Shown here piece after piece: positions 1 to 11,807 of a stretch of DNA of 64,000 nucleotides. The stretch's first letter is position 1, and each line of letters starts with the position of its first letter. The DNA is taken from contig JAZAYU010000034.1 in the NCBI GenBank assembly GCA_038501625.1, positions 5,492,467 to 5,556,466 on the forward strand. The letters are read 5' to 3'. The notes under the pieces were generated by a model. The model did not search any database. It saw only the letters and a list, made by a program, of their open reading frames with translations, and was not told where the DNA came from. The position numbers and the translations under genes are program-made. Source of the DNA: Corbicula japonica (Eukaryota > Mollusca > Bivalvia > Venerida > Cyrenidae).

Positions 1-1230
1 CGTTATGCTTATATTGTTCTGTTTTATCAGTGCATGGAACCAACCTTCCTTATATGTAAACAAAGATGCGATGTATCGGTTCATAGTGATATTGTGTTTA
101 ACGACTTCATCTCTATATCACACCAAAGTAAACATTTGCGAATCGATCTGTTCTTGTGTGGAACTAGAGTAGCATTGTGTAATATCATTGTCACAATCTA
201 TGATAGTTATAATGTATGGTATGAAAACAAACAATCAATGTATGAAATCAGGTGTCCTTAACTGAAACCGATTAAACAATATATAAGATGGCTTTTGGAA
301 TATATGATACAACTTCATCACTATATTAAACCAAACTAGCTATGCTATTTAAAACATAACTTTCGATGTGTTCAAGCAACGTGTTTCACACTGCGCCATT
401 GCCTTGTAACATGGACGTCAGCGAGGAGATGATTAAAATTTAATATAAGAACGTTTTCAGATAATATAATGTTAAATGAAATAAAAGCAATGCATTTCGG
501 TTAAGTATAATGATAGCTGCTCTTATTGTATATCAAACCGAACATATATATTTCTTATTCGGTTTTATATATGAACAGTTTACTTTCATATATTGTCAAA
601 ATGATATCATATAATGCTACACTCGTTACACACAAGGACAGATGGATACATATATGTCTACTTTGGTTTGATAAAAAGATGCAGTCATTAAATACAATGT
701 CAATATGAACTGATATATTGCAACATTGGTTACACATTTGAATGGTTGGTTCAACGAATGATGAATCGAAATAATATAAGTATTACTCGATTTCATACAA
801 GGACGAAGCGAATATATATATTTCTTATTCGGTTTTATATATGAACAGTTACTTTCATATATCGTGAAAATGATATAATATAATGATACTCTCATTCCAC
901 ATAAGGACAGTTGGATTTATGTATGTCTAATTCGGTTTTAAATATTAATACATTCGTTAAATACAATTCAAAAATATATTTATATATGCGCAAGTTGGCA
1001 GTATACAAAGGCAGTTGGTTGTATATATTAAAATGTGAATTCATAGTTGAACATACTGGTTTCATTCAATACAGTTTCCAATACAAACAAAGCAAGACTG
1101 AATCTATATAAAGGTATATTGGTTTCATATATCGACGAGTCCGTATAATATATTGTACGTGTGAATTAATATAATGAGTTTTGGTTCAATGAAAACATGT
1201 TTTGGTTTTATATATTATAGAAATGAACTG
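1..1230. repeat. AT-rich satellite-like tandem repeat
   Basis: The block with TTCTTATTCGGTTTTATATA at about 550 recurs at about 817, and ACACAAGGACAG.TGGAT at about 633 recurs at about 899, giving a period near 266 bp. More diverged relatives extend across 1-1230 (TTGGTTT.ATATAT themes). Copies are diverged, and the array begins before the window. No coding capacity is supported. Confidence 0.6.
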
Positions 1231-1442
1231 ATATAATACCAAAGCGGTTGAATAAATTCGAAAACAACAATATAAGACAGCCCTGGCTTTCCATAGTCAA
1301 CAGTGAAACAAAGCTGGTCAAAGTCCTCAGACATCCTGTGAGCAGTTGCTTGCAAGCACAGTATCAATAGACAGCACCTAAAATTCTGAGTTGAGATACA
1401 GTGACACATATGACAGAACTAGATGGGTTTTCAGATGAACTC

Positions 1443-1959
1443 TTGTGTCGCCCTCTGGTACAATGTCGGAAATAATGCAAGTTCATAACTCAACCATATG
1501 TGACCTTGACCTTAAGAATTTGGCATCATCATGAATGTGTTGTCATAAGTAAAGTTATAGTCAACGTTGAGTTTTCATGTCAAAATCAAAGTACAAAAAG
1601 GGGCATAACTCCATCAAATGTGACCTTGACCTAAAGAATTTGGCATCATCATGAGCCTGTTGTCATAAGCAATATAATTTGACAGTTTCATGAAGAAATA
1701 TTAAGAAATGGCAAAGTTATAGCCAACGTTAAGTTTTCGTGACGGACGGACGCTCCCACAGATGGGCATTTGTTGGGTATTTCTTTTGTTTAAAACTACC
1801 CAACAAGCGAAAAACTACCCAATAACAGACTAACGGAATGAATGGAAAGTTCTCACAGACGGGCATTTGTTGGGTAACAAGTGCCATCGGTGGGCCCGGA
1901 TGGACCGAAGGACAAAGCTATCCCTATGAATCGCCATTTCTTCAAAAAGGGCGACACAA
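1443..1959. mobile_element. Possible inverted-repeat element with GACCTTGACC core
   Basis: Perfect 11-bp inverted ends TTGTGTCGCCC (1443-1453) and GGGCGACACAA (1949-1959). Inside are two tandem copies of a block starting GTGACCTTGACCT (about 1500 and 1619) and the run GTGACGGACGGACG near 1740. No flanking duplication was found, so the borders are tentative. Confidence 0.35.
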
Positions 1960-2519
1960 AAAATAGCTAAGCTTGTCATTGTCTTTGAATATTCAAACTT
2001 GAAATCAACAAACAGTATTGGGTCACATGATTTAAAATAAAACTACAAGGGACACTATGTTTTTTTTTCCGATAGTTTTATTATTCAGCAAATAATGTTC
2101 AAACAAACAATTACACTGATGCTTTTTTTGTCAACTGATGCTTTTTCAATGTGGTGCACATTCTAATGTTTGGTTATATTTTATATAAATTGTCTCATTT
2201 TCGCACCCACTCTTTGTATCGACATTTGTGATTTTTTTTTATTCTTGTCCGTTACAAAAGCAGCATGTTCCATTGCAGGAATTAGTGGCAATATCAAGGC
2301 TGTATGCTCCCTCAGACAGTCATAGACAGAATTGTCAAACTGGTCTCCTCACAGCATTCCATGTGAAGCTGTTATTCTGAAATATTAATTTCAACAAATT
2401 ACCTATTTATATTGAAGTTCAAGCATAATGGTCTGTGCTTTTTAAAATTTATTTTTTGAAGTTAGAAACTGATAAATATTTGACAATAAATTAGTTTTGT
2501 CAAATAATATTAATTTTCT
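1960..2519. other. Gene-free stretch
   Basis: AT-rich, with T homopolymers near 2060, 2120 and 2232. No repeat family or coding signal recognised. Confidence 0.5.
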
Positions 2520-2860
2520 TGCCCTGGCAATACTACATTTATCCTGACTCTTGACATGGTATCCCTTGGGTTCTCATTTTTGTTCATTGGTTGTGGTGTA
2601 TGTTTTGAAACTGACCATATTTTATTCATTTCTTATGATGAACCTTAACTCCTTGGAATTGCCTTAATCATAAAGACATTTGACCCAGGAAATAACCTTT
2701 TGACTTTTGAAAATTAAAAAAAAATAAAAAATCATTCTGACCCTTGCGATTTTACCTTAAGTGTCTTCGTTTTCCTTAAATTAAGGGTAATTTTGGTTAT
2801 TAATTTCCAGAATCCACTAAAAAGTTACACTTATGTCTCCCTGGGAGCTATGTCAGATTA
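2520..2860. repeat. Old dispersed repeat, relative of 49130-49330
   Basis: Shares an ordered series of motifs with 49130-49330: CTTTTGACT, CATT.TGACCC, AGATTTTA.CTGAAG-type block, then TTAGGGGTA / TTAAGGGTAA, GACCATTAATT and CAGAAT..C.TAAAA. Also, 2575-2630 resembles 6735-6790. Family unknown. Confidence 0.4.
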
Positions 2861-2884
2861 TAAAATTCAAGAACAAGAGGGGGA

Positions 2885-3075
2885 AAAACCCATCTCGACA
2901 TAAGAACTTGGAGTCATGATGAGTGTGTTGTCATGAGCAATATAATTTGAAAGTTTGATGTAGAAATATTAAGAAAAGGCAAAGTTATAGTAAAAATTAA
3001 GTTTTTCTGTTAAAATAAAAGTACAGAAAGGGATTAACTCCATCAAATGTGACCTTGACCTGAAAATTTACATCA
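2885..3075. repeat. Dispersed GACCTTGACC repeat copy
   Basis: Aligns with 1510-1735: ATCATGA.TGTGTTGTCAT, CAATATAATTTG, AGAAATATTAAGAAA, GGCAAAGTTATAG, then CTCCATCAAATGTGACCTTG. A diverged copy of the block seen twice at 1500-1740. Confidence 0.5.
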
Positions 3076-3105
3076 GCTCAAGCATGTTGTTACAAACAAT
3101 ATAAT

Positions 3106-3275
3106 TCTGGTGTCTGATCTGGATTGATTGGAATCTACACTGTTTGCATATTTATAAGAAATAGCCTCGTGAATCTTATTATGAACCATGTAGATCCTAT
3201 TAAGACTGCACAGATATGCCTGCTGATCTGGATATACACTGGTCACTCATGTCATGTATTCATGGAAGAAAGGGT
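3106..3275. mobile_element. TTAA-MITE, decayed copy
   Basis: Recognisable by CTGATCTGGAT, GAATCTACACTGTTTGC, then GTAGATCCTATTAAGACTGCACAG and CTGATCTGGATATACACTGG, ending GGAAGAAAGGGTC. Terminal TTAA lost. Confidence 0.5.
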
Positions 3276-3827
3276 CAAAAACAACACAGTAAATTTTTTT
3301 ATAGGTTGATTAATTTTCTTGTGAACTGAGGTCTAACAAGTCTTCACATACATACTAACACAATTTTATGTTTTCTAGTTACAAGATACAAATACCAACA
3401 TTTACAGATAGATTAAGTGTCTCTCTATCATACAGGCATGCAGCTCTAATAAATGGAAATAAAAAAATGCAAACCTTGTCTCCATTTTTTTACAGTAACA
3501 TTCATATTCTGCTCCATAGTTTTCTACCAATTTTGCAAACATTTCAAGTCCACAGCTTTTACTAGACTGATGGTACACATGGCTGAAAATAATAAATGTT
3601 GTATTTTAAATCATAACAAATAACCCAAGTCAATTTCACTGTACTTTTTGTTGCTTATGAATATGTACATAAATAGCTGATGCAGTTAAACAGTTAACAG
3701 ATTACACTGTTGTCATAATTTGTTTTTAAGGTAATTTTTTTATAAATATCACACAAAAGAGGTTTTTCTTATGTAAGCTTTGTGCCATCTTCAATTCCTA
3801 TAGGCTCCTACACAATTTATCCCATGT

Positions 3828-4076
3828 AAACTTTTCGTCCATGTACATGTATATGCCTTTGTGGCATGGGTGATCAGTGTAGATCTAGATCAGCCGACAC
3901 ATCCATACTATACTGCCTGATTAGGATTTAAACTGTTAGCTTTTTTTATTCAATAGGTTATTTCTGACCACAATGTGACCAGTGCAGATCTAGATCAGAT
4001 CTGCCATCTGATCTGTATCTCTACACTGGTTGCACAGGCATGAAAATGTGTATATATGTAGTAAAGGGTTAATTAT
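3828..4076 (+). mobile_element. TTAA-MITE, two-module copy
   Basis: Both modules are present (GTGTAGATCTAGATCAGC and CAGTGCAGATCTAGATCAG) around the spacer CAATAGGTTATTTCTGACC. The right end is AGTAAAGGGTTAA. The left terminus is degraded. Confidence 0.7.
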
Positions 4077-4105
4077 TACAATAACACACTTGCATTTTGA
4101 TACTC

Positions 4106-4357
4106 CATTTTACTCGTAGGATACACCTTTTAACACATGACCATCTATTGTAGATCTAGGTGCTGACACATCTGCTTCCAATTAAAAGAGCTTTAGTTTA
4201 AATGTATCTAATGAACAGAGAAGATACAGATGAGACCACAAAAATGTCTGATGTGCAAGCTGATCTGGAGCTACATCTGTGCTATCTCTATCTGATCTGG
4301 ATTTACACTGGTTGCCCATGTGGTGAAATGGCGTGTAAATGGAGTAAAGGGTCAAGT
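4106..4357. mobile_element. TTAA-MITE, disrupted copy
   Basis: Left part 4106-4175 (TACTCGTAGGATACACC, TTGTAGATCTAGGTGCTGAC) and right part 4245-4357 (CTGATCTGG..., GGAGTAAAGGGTCAA) are separated by about 70 bp of unrelated sequence. Confidence 0.5.
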
Positions 4358-4495
4358 TATTAAACGAGAAAACAGAAACAGCATTGGATTTTTGAGACAC
4401 ATTCATATGAGATTACCCTATTAATAAATGAATAAGCAACCACAAGAACACATCGTGTTTGTGCAAGGTGGCCCACAGATGAATATTATATAATG

Positions 4496-4634
4496 TAATT
4501 ATTCAAGTGAATTCATGTTGGCCATGTTATTGAGCCAAGGGTAGTCATATATGCCTGAGGCAGAAGGCCGAGGGTATATATGACAGCCCGAGGCCCAATA
4601 ACATGGTCAATAGGAATATACTTGAGTGATAATT
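4496..4634. mobile_element. Foldback element, 139 bp
   Basis: One long imperfect palindrome. The left arm ATTATTCAAGTGAATTC..GGCCATGTTATTGAGCC is mirrored by GGCCCAATAACATGGTC..GAATATACTTGAGTGATAAT, centred on GAGGCAGAAGGCCGAG. Inner arms are AGGGTAGTCATATAT and ATATATGACAGCCC. Non-autonomous and without an ORF. Confidence 0.7.
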
Positions 4635-4884
4635 TTTTTAATTAACAGAATAAAAACATCAAATTCATACGAAGACTAAAAGTTCTGGGCCAATACAGGG
4701 GTTCTGAGCAAATATTGTAATTGCTGGGCCATCATAAAATAGTTAAGTATGAATGTGATATACAATGTAGTGTCTGCCAGGATTATGGCATGATCAGGTC
4801 AGGTGATGACATGCCTCAAGATTTCGCTACACTGCAGTCATGTAAAAAGGACAAAGTATGGAATACCTGTACTGTATATTCATA

Positions 4885-5072
4885 CAGGGCTCTCACTAGA
4901 GAGAGACTTGAAGGAAGTAGTCCCATCAAAAGTGACCAGACTTCTCTCTTCGTTTAACTTTGGGAGAAGTCTTTTTGTATTTAATATATAGGGAAAGAAT
5001 GCCTTTGACTGCAAACTTCTCCATAATTCAGTAAATTATGACAAAACTTCTCCCTGATAGGTGAGAGCCCTG
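4885..5072. mobile_element. hAT-like MITE, 188 bp
   Basis: Starts CAGGGCTCTCAC and ends GTGAGAGCCCTG (12-bp perfect terminal repeat). CAGGG..CCCTG ends are typical of hAT elements. No clear 8-bp target duplication was seen. Internal ACTTCTC / GAGAAG motifs also repeat in inverted orientation. Confidence 0.6.
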
Positions 5073-5906
5073 TTAATAGTCAACTAATAAAATTAAATAT
5101 ACCATTAGTCTTCTTCCTCTGCTCTTCCAATTCCATGCTTTTTGAACCAGAGATGTCACATTTCTTTCATTTGATTATAACACTGAAATACATATTTAAC
5201 AAACACAAAATTATAACAATTATTTTGATCTTTGCTTAAATTACAAATATTCTTTATAATAAAACATTGTAGACCAGCATATACTTATTTCAGGTATTAG
5301 TTGCTTTGGTATATTGTCCATGAATTTCAGAGTTCTCATGCAAATGGTTTTTTTCTTTTGTTTTAGTATGTGCTTGGTAATTAGAACAGGAATTAGACTA
5401 AATTGAGCTTGCAAACATTTACTACATCCATAGCTAAATACATTTATTTACTAAAATCTTGGTGGCAATAAGTATTTCCCCCAAAATTCATTTTTTTAAA
5501 TTTTAGCATGTTTTTGCCATTTGCAATGTTTGCGACCTCTTAATTTGAGTTATACATAAAATGGGTGATGTAAATGTTTCTCTTGTGGAAATCCCAGTAA
5601 GATGTTTGTAAATGGTTACAGATCTCACCCATTCAGTACGGATAACAGATTTGGGGAAAGTTTTAAACTTTATTTTAATGCCACATGAGATCAAACTGTT
5701 CAATACTGAATTTACATTATTTGCATTAGGTATTTGAGGTAATAATTAACATTGTTCTGTAGAAAATTTCTAATTTATGAAGTGATTCATTTACAATATC
5801 ATGTCAGCATAGTAATTACTGTTGCACTGTTGAAACAGAACACAGAATAAATAACATCAAAGTGCTTTAAGTCCATTAATACTGTATTTTTGGGCCCAGA
5901 GCATGA
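5073..5906. other. Gene-free stretch
   Basis: AT-rich sequence. Nothing recognised on either strand. Confidence 0.5.
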
Positions 5907-6002
5907 ACCTTGTGGGTAGTACTAGTAGTCGCCCCACCTAAACCAGTCCGGCTAAACCTTGTGGGTAGTACTAGTTGTCGCCCCACATAAACCAGTCTGT
6001 CT
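5907..6002. repeat. 48-bp tandem duplication (two copies)
   Basis: AACCTTGTGGGTAGTACTAG begins at 5907 and again at 5955. Both continue TCGCCCCAC.TAAACCAGTC. Few differences, so the duplication is relatively young. Confidence 0.8.
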
Positions 6003-7263
6003 GCATGTCAATATAAATGAACACTGATTATTTATCAGATTACAATTTACAGGAACCTGAATTTCCATCTGAAAATATCCAGATCCGGAAAAATATTACA
6101 TTTTCCAAATGCAATGGATTTGTACCCCACCCACTTACATGTTACAAGAATTTACCAGCTGTAATGTTGACACAGCGTTATGGCAGCTCAAGCATTACAA
6201 ATAAACTAAAATATACTGTTTACAAAAATTACATCTCCTAAAACAGTCATTGTGGATTTAACCCAAACATTTTTATTTTACCTTCACTTTTGTTGTCCAC
6301 TTCATTGCATGATGTCAAACGGTTCTATACAGCTTCAAATGGGGTATTATGTCAAACTTAGTTGATACGGGTCTGACCAGATCCAAAGATCATCTAAACC
6401 TGTTTATGAATAATTAAATAAACAATATACATATAATAAATAAATACATGATTATTCTTTCTTCCAGGATGCTAAATTCACCCGAAATGCATTTAAGAGA
6501 TACTATTAAATAAATTCATATAAATTGTGAAGTTCCTGTTCTGTATACTCAGTGAATCCCTGAGGTTCTACTCTTCTTCTTCTTTGGTTTTCCCTGGGTT
6601 ATTTTGAGAATATCTGTTCTGATTAAATGACCTGTGAGACATCATTGAATGGAGTGCAAGACAAAATTGAAAGTAGTAAAAACTTCAGATAGCGGATTTC
6701 ACTGACTGTTCCAAGGCGGAAACCACTAGGGTACTCATTTTTGTTCATTGTTATTGGCGTCTCTTTTGAAACTGATCATTTTATTAACAATGCTCTCTCC
6801 CTCTCTTCTCTTGACTGTGTGGTGAGGCTGTTTTTTCTGAATGTGGCGATTCCCAATATGCATTTCAGAAGGTCTACATATAATGTGCAATTATTCAGAA
6901 AACCCTGTGTCAACTATGCAGCCAGTTATGATTTGGGAATGGGTTATGATATGGGAAAATTGCATTCATGTCAGATCTGGATATTATCTGATGCCAATGG
7001 AAATTCAGGTTCTTTTGATCAAATGCATAAAATGCATTTATTAATATATCTGTTAAATCAATTCATGTATGATTTTAAACTTACTTTAAACACAATTTTC
7101 AACAGATCTAAATGTGTTAAAAATAAATCATTGTGAATCAGATGCTTTATGTTTGAATAAAAAAGCAACATATGCATATCAGGAATAGCCACACTCAAAA
7201 AACACAGCCTCCCCACGCAGCGAAAAAGAAGAGAGGAAGATAGAGAGAGCGCATGTTTTATAT
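6003..7263. other. Gene-free stretch
   Basis: Contains an open frame of 131 codons at 6741-7136, but its start overlaps sequence shared with 2575-2630, has no recognisable protein features and no coding support. A GAGA-rich run lies at about 7228-7250. Confidence 0.5.
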
Positions 7264-7289
7264 ATGTATGTCAATTCAAATAGGACGCC

Positions 7290-7470
7290 ACAAACAATTA
7301 ATAAACAAGAGAACCTTTGGGGATACCGCCTTGGAACGGTCAGTGGCAAAACAAATTGCCACTGGGGGTTTAAACCAGGTTCTAGGGTGCACCAACCTCA
7401 CACTTGCCCCAACAGGTTCTCGTATCACAAAACAAGTACAAATTGTCTTGGTGAAATAACTCCAACCCAC
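7290..7470. repeat. Possible dispersed repeat with hairpin
   Basis: Includes the hairpin CAGTGGCAA / TTGCCACTG (about 7341-7365) followed by GGGGGTTTAAACCAGG and GGTGCACCAACCTC, a pattern I associate with a common bivalve repeat. Only one copy is present here, so the call rests on memory and is weak. Confidence 0.3.
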
Positions 7471-7613
7471 CCATCAGCTCAACAATGTTGCATGCAAAAG
7501 CATACAAACATATAAACATAAGAATTTAATAGCATTGCAAAGCCAAAGGGCGGGTACTCAATGATCTTTCCGAGACCAGAGCACCTGGAGTAAAATCAGC
7601 AAGAACACGATGA

Positions 7614-7702
7614 CAGGGATAAAAGAAAGAAGCATTCAAATGGAAATTTTTATAATTGACAGGGAAAAAGAAAGAAGCATTCAAATGGAAATTTTTATAA
7701 AA
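7614..7702. repeat. Tandem duplication, about 47 bp, two copies
   Basis: ACAGGGA.AAA followed by GAAAGAAGCATTCAAATGG and AAATTTTTATAA occurs twice back to back. Confidence 0.75.
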
Positions 7703-8091
7703 ATCTTACACGATATTCGTTAATCGTACAAAATCCGACTTCTTTCAATGCAATACATTGAAATGATTTTATTACTTACATCGCTACAAGGTTCCACAAT
7801 AAATAGCCACAATGATTAGGGCCCAAAATTAAAAAAAAACAAGTTTTGCCTCGTCCTACTCAGCGGAAACTCCTACTTTCATTTTGGAGAGTGCATTAAA
7901 TGACGTAACGGGACGTAACGTTCAATAAAACCTAGAGCCAAAATCTCGTTTACTGCGGTATAGTCTTTCGAATCTAAACATGGTAAATTTCAGTCAACTG
8001 TTGAAGACGGTCAGTATTCTGGAAGAAGAATAAAAAATTTCAGTTTTACAAAGATTTTGTAACGTAACCATTCGTTAACCACCAAATCCAC

Positions 8092-8409
8092 CATTCTCTC
8101 ACCAGAGGGCGTGCTACACAAGTTTCGCTTACACCTCTGTCAACGCCCGATGTACAAGATTCTTGTACAAAATATAAATAATGAATAAAATGCTCGTGAG
8201 ATTATTTTGATCTCTGTATATTTTACTTAAAATGAAAATGGGTATTTTTATTTTTTTTAGAACAATGTTTAAGATATATTTTAACCCAAATTTTCGGGGA
8301 ACTATTTTGCGGTGTGACGATAGAATATCACGTGTATGTGAACTACTTTTCCCGGCGTTGACAGAGGTTTAAGCGAAACTTGTGTAGCACGCCCTCTGGT
8401 GAGAGAATG
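8092..8409. mobile_element. Mutator-like MITE, 318 bp, 56-bp TIRs, 9-bp TSD
   Basis: The left terminus starts CATTCTCTCACCAGAGGGCG at 8092; the right terminus is its inverse ending GAGAGAATG at 8409. The two 56-bp TIRs differ at one base (TACACC versus TAAACC). The element is flanked by an exact 9-bp direct repeat CAAATCCAC (8083-8091 and 8410-8418). Long TIRs with a 9-bp duplication are typical of Mutator-like elements. The interior is AT-rich with no transposase. The very similar TIRs suggest recent insertion. Confidence 0.88.
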
Positions 8410-9099
8410 CAAATCCACCTCCATTTTCCATATGAAATTCTATTTACAAAGAGAAATGCTTTATACATTCAAATGTAACCTGGGTGTTATTAAACATTGC
8501 ATCACGAAAATAACTCGATAAATACTTACTATTCAGTTGATTGCGATGGATTTTTCGTCCTAACCGAGCGTTGTCGAATCCAATATGGCGATCCGCCATT
8601 AGGTATTCATGCGCGTTCATGTCTCCAAATCATGTCTGACGTTCCACGAGTTAAATTTCTTCAAATATTGATTGATTCCATATGTTTAAATATAACTTTT
8701 ATCATTTTGCACAGCATTACAAAATTGACCGCTCTGCAGCATTGACTTACTTTTTGAAACTAAGAACTATATTCTAGGGTAGCACGCAATACTGTCGTAA
8801 CAACATTGAAATAAAGAAGGAGGTACGACAGTCTTGCATGCAACCCTAAATTGTTAGGTTTGCAGTAATTCAAAACGATTGTCGAAATCCGGCTAAACTG
8901 GGTCGTGCCGACCCAAAAAATAATGGCCACTACAACACAACACCAGAAAGGAAATACATCTAAACAAGACAATATTAAACTTTATCCATATAAAATATCA
9001 TATGCGGTCATTTTGAAAACCATATTGAACAAAAATTAAATGTACATGTAAGCATTTGAATGAACATGATGAAACTGAAATCTTATAGGAAAGAGGTCT
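8410..9099. other. Gene-free stretch
   Basis: Contains a short palindrome ATGGCGATCCGCCAT near 8584 next to CCAAT. No coding signal and no known repeat. Confidence 0.4.
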
Positions 9100-10190
9100 A
9101 TGTCTCTTGCTGTCATCTGCGTGTGGCTAGGAAGCAGAAGTAGGTATTACTACAGAGAGAACTTAACCCCAATTGCTGTTGTTTGCGTTTGGGAAGGAAG
9201 CCGAAATGAGGATAATTAAGCTGTCCTCCGTGTGTTGGGGAGGAAAATAGAGCTCTACCTCTATTGCTGTCGTCTGTGTGTTGGGGAAAAAGCAGAAGTC
9301 TGGATTATTACAGATAGAGCACTACCTCTCTTGGTGTTGTTTGCATTTGGGGAGTAAGCCACAGTGGGGGTTATTAAGCTGTCCTCTGCGTGTTTGGTAG
9401 AGCTCTACCTCAATTGCTATCATCTGGGATTTGGCGAAGAAGCCGAAGTGGGGATTATTAAGCTGCAGGTTGAGGAGAAAAAACAGTGAGACTATTACAC
9501 ATTTATATAATTGCCTGCTATTGTCTGCATGTTTGAGAGAAAGCAAAACTTGGGATTCATATTGATACAGCTCTTCATCTCTTGCTGTCGTCTGCGTGTT
9601 CGGGAGGAAGTAGAAGTGGGAATTATTACAGATAGGACTCGACCTCTTGCTGTCGTCTGTGTGTTCGGGAGGAAGAAGAAGTAGGAATTATTACAGATAG
9701 GGCTCGTCTTCTCTTGCTGTCGTCTGTGTGTTCGGGAGAAAGTATAAGTATGAATTATTACAGATAGGACTCGACCTCTTGCTGTCGTCTGTGTGTTCCG
9801 GAGAAAAAAGAAGTAAGAATTATTACAGCTAGGGCTCGACTTCTCTTGCTGTCGTCTGCGTATCCTGAGGAAGTAGAAGTGGGAATTATTACAGATAGAG
9901 CTCGACATCTCTTGCTGTCGTCTGTGTGTTCGGGAGGAAGTAGAAGTGGGAATAATTACAGATAGGGCTCGACTTCTCTTGCTGTCGTCTGCGTGTTCGG
10001 GAGGAAGTAGAAGTGGGAATTATTACAGATAGGGCTCGCCTTCTCTTGCTGTCGTCGGTGTGTTGGGGAGAAAATAAGGTGGCAAATATAACTAATGCAG
10101 CACTATTTCTCTTTCTGTTGTCTGCATGTTTGGGAGGAAGTAGAAATTGCAATTATAACTGATAGAGCACTACCTCGCTTGCCATTGTCT
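9100..10190. repeat. Minisatellite block A, unit about 65-68 bp
   Basis: Units share CTCTTGCTGTCGTCTGTGTG, TTCGGGAGGAAGTAGAAGTG, GGAATTATTACAGATAG and GGCTCGAC. The centre (about 9580-10070) is most homogeneous and copies decay outward to 9100. It produces long spurious open frames on the minus strand. Confidence 0.9.
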
Positions 10191-11215
10191 GCATGTTGAC
10201 TGTGGAAGTGGAAATGGGGATAATTAGAGACAGAGCACTCCTTCTCTTGCTGTTTTCTGGAGTTGGGGTAGAAGAGGGGATAATAAGAGACAGAGCACTC
10301 CTTCTCTTGAGTCTGGAGTTGTGGTGGAAGGGGGGATAATAGGGAGACAGAGCTATCCTCTTGCTGTTGTCTGGAGTTGGGGCTGAAGTGGGGATAATTA
10401 GAGACAGAACTCTCTTCCTCCTGCTGTTGTCTAGAGTTGGGGTGGAAGGGAGGTTAATAGAGACAGAGCACTTCTTTTCTTGCTGTTGTCTGGAGTTGGG
10501 GTGGAAGGGGGGAATAATTAGGGACAGAGCTCTCCTCTTTCTTTTGTGTGGAGTTGAGGGAAAAGTGGTGATAATTAGAGACAGAACTCTCTTCCTCTTG
10601 CTGTTGTCTGAAGTTGGGGTGGAAGAGGGGATAATTAGAGACAGAGCTCTCCTTCTCTTGCTGTTGTCTATAGTTGGGTGGAAGGGAGGATAATTAGAGA
10701 CAGAGCTCTCCTTCTCTTGCTGTTGTCTGGAGTTGGGGAGGAAGTGGGGATAATAAGAGACAGAGCTCTCCTTCCCTTGCTGCTGTCTGGAGCTGGGGTG
10801 GAAGAAGAGATATTTAGAGACAGAGCTCTCCTTCTCTTGCTGTTGTCTGGAGTTGGGGTGAGGGGGGATTATTAGAGACAGAGCTCTCCTTCTCTTGCTG
10901 TTGTCTGGAGTTGAGGCAGAAGTGGTGATAATTAGAGACAGAGCTCTCTTTCTCTTGCTGTTGTCTGGAGTTGGGGTGGAAGAGGTGATAATTAGAGACA
11001 GAGCTACCCTTCTCTTGCTGTTGTCTGGAGTTGGGGCGGAACGGGGGATAATTAGAGACAGAGCTCTTATTCTCTTGCTGTTGTCTGGAGTTGGGGCGGA
11101 ATGGGGGATAATTAGAGACAGAGCTCTTATTCTCTTGCTGTTGTCTGGAGTTGGGGCGAAAGTTGGGATTACTACAGATAGAGCTAAACCTCACTTGCTG
11201 TTGTTTGTGAGTATT
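10191..11215. repeat. Minisatellite block B, unit about 60 bp
   Basis: Units share TTCTCTTGCTGTTGTCTGGA, GTTGGGG.GGAAG.GGGGAT and AATTAGAGACAGAGCTCT. Many neighbours are exactly 60 bp apart. It is clearly related to block A (CTCTTGCTGT.GTCTG) but forms its own homogenised subfamily. The 60-bp unit is a multiple of 3, so both strands look open. Confidence 0.92.
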
Positions 11216-11807
11216 TTATATCCATTTTATTGGGTATTTGGTTGTGTAATAGCATATTTTTGATTGTAATTCAGGTCTTTAATTTGTATAATGGAAGACC
11301 ACTTGAAGAGCATTCTGTGAAATGGAATTTAAAAGAAAATGAAGAAACAGGTAGTGCTTGTGCTCGGCCAGTAGGAATAGAAATAAGAATTGTACATTTT
11401 AGTTTACTGAATGAAAATGTAAGGGTATGTAACCATATGCATTTGGAAGTATTGCCAGTCAAAATAGCCAATTGGCACATGGGTCCAACTCTACCAATCA
11501 TAAATGTACTGATCACAAGGTAACAACAGCATAATGGGATTGATCATCATTTATTCATTATTACATGAAATAACAAAATAATACAAAGAAAGCTTATACC
11601 ACCATGTTATTTGTTTCTTATCAAGACTCGCACTTTCATACAATAAGTTATCACAGTTTCACCAGGAAAAAAAACCCACTAAATGTAGCTTAGGTTTAAA
11701 AACTGCAAAACTTAACATCTGGACCAATGGCAGAAACAGAGATACCAAGATTTAATAACAATATGAATTTGGATTTTATATGCAGCAGACATATTGAAAT
11801 AGCAATT
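11216..11807. other. Gene-free stretch
   Basis: Contains an open frame of 97 codons at 11230-11523 and a similar one on the other strand. Neither shows a domain, splice context or protein-like composition I can support. Confidence 0.4.

Noticed and set aside
6741..7136. 131-codon open frame
   Set aside because: Its first part is shared with repeat sequence at 2575-2630. Composition is AT-driven, with no domain or neighbouring exon.
9495..10152. Open frames of 87-137 codons with repeated QQEKSSPICNNS-like peptides
   Set aside because: They are translations of the minisatellite; the repeat keeps frames open on both strands. No protein family and no splice context.
10361..11263. Open frames of 110-126 codons on both strands (LLLLSGVG... 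and RPNSRQQQEN...)
   Set aside because: The 60-bp repeat unit is a multiple of 3, so open frames arise on both strands by default.
11230..11523. 97-codon open frame next to the minisatellite
   Set aside because: The opposite strand is equally open, nothing is recognisable, and there is no exon structure.
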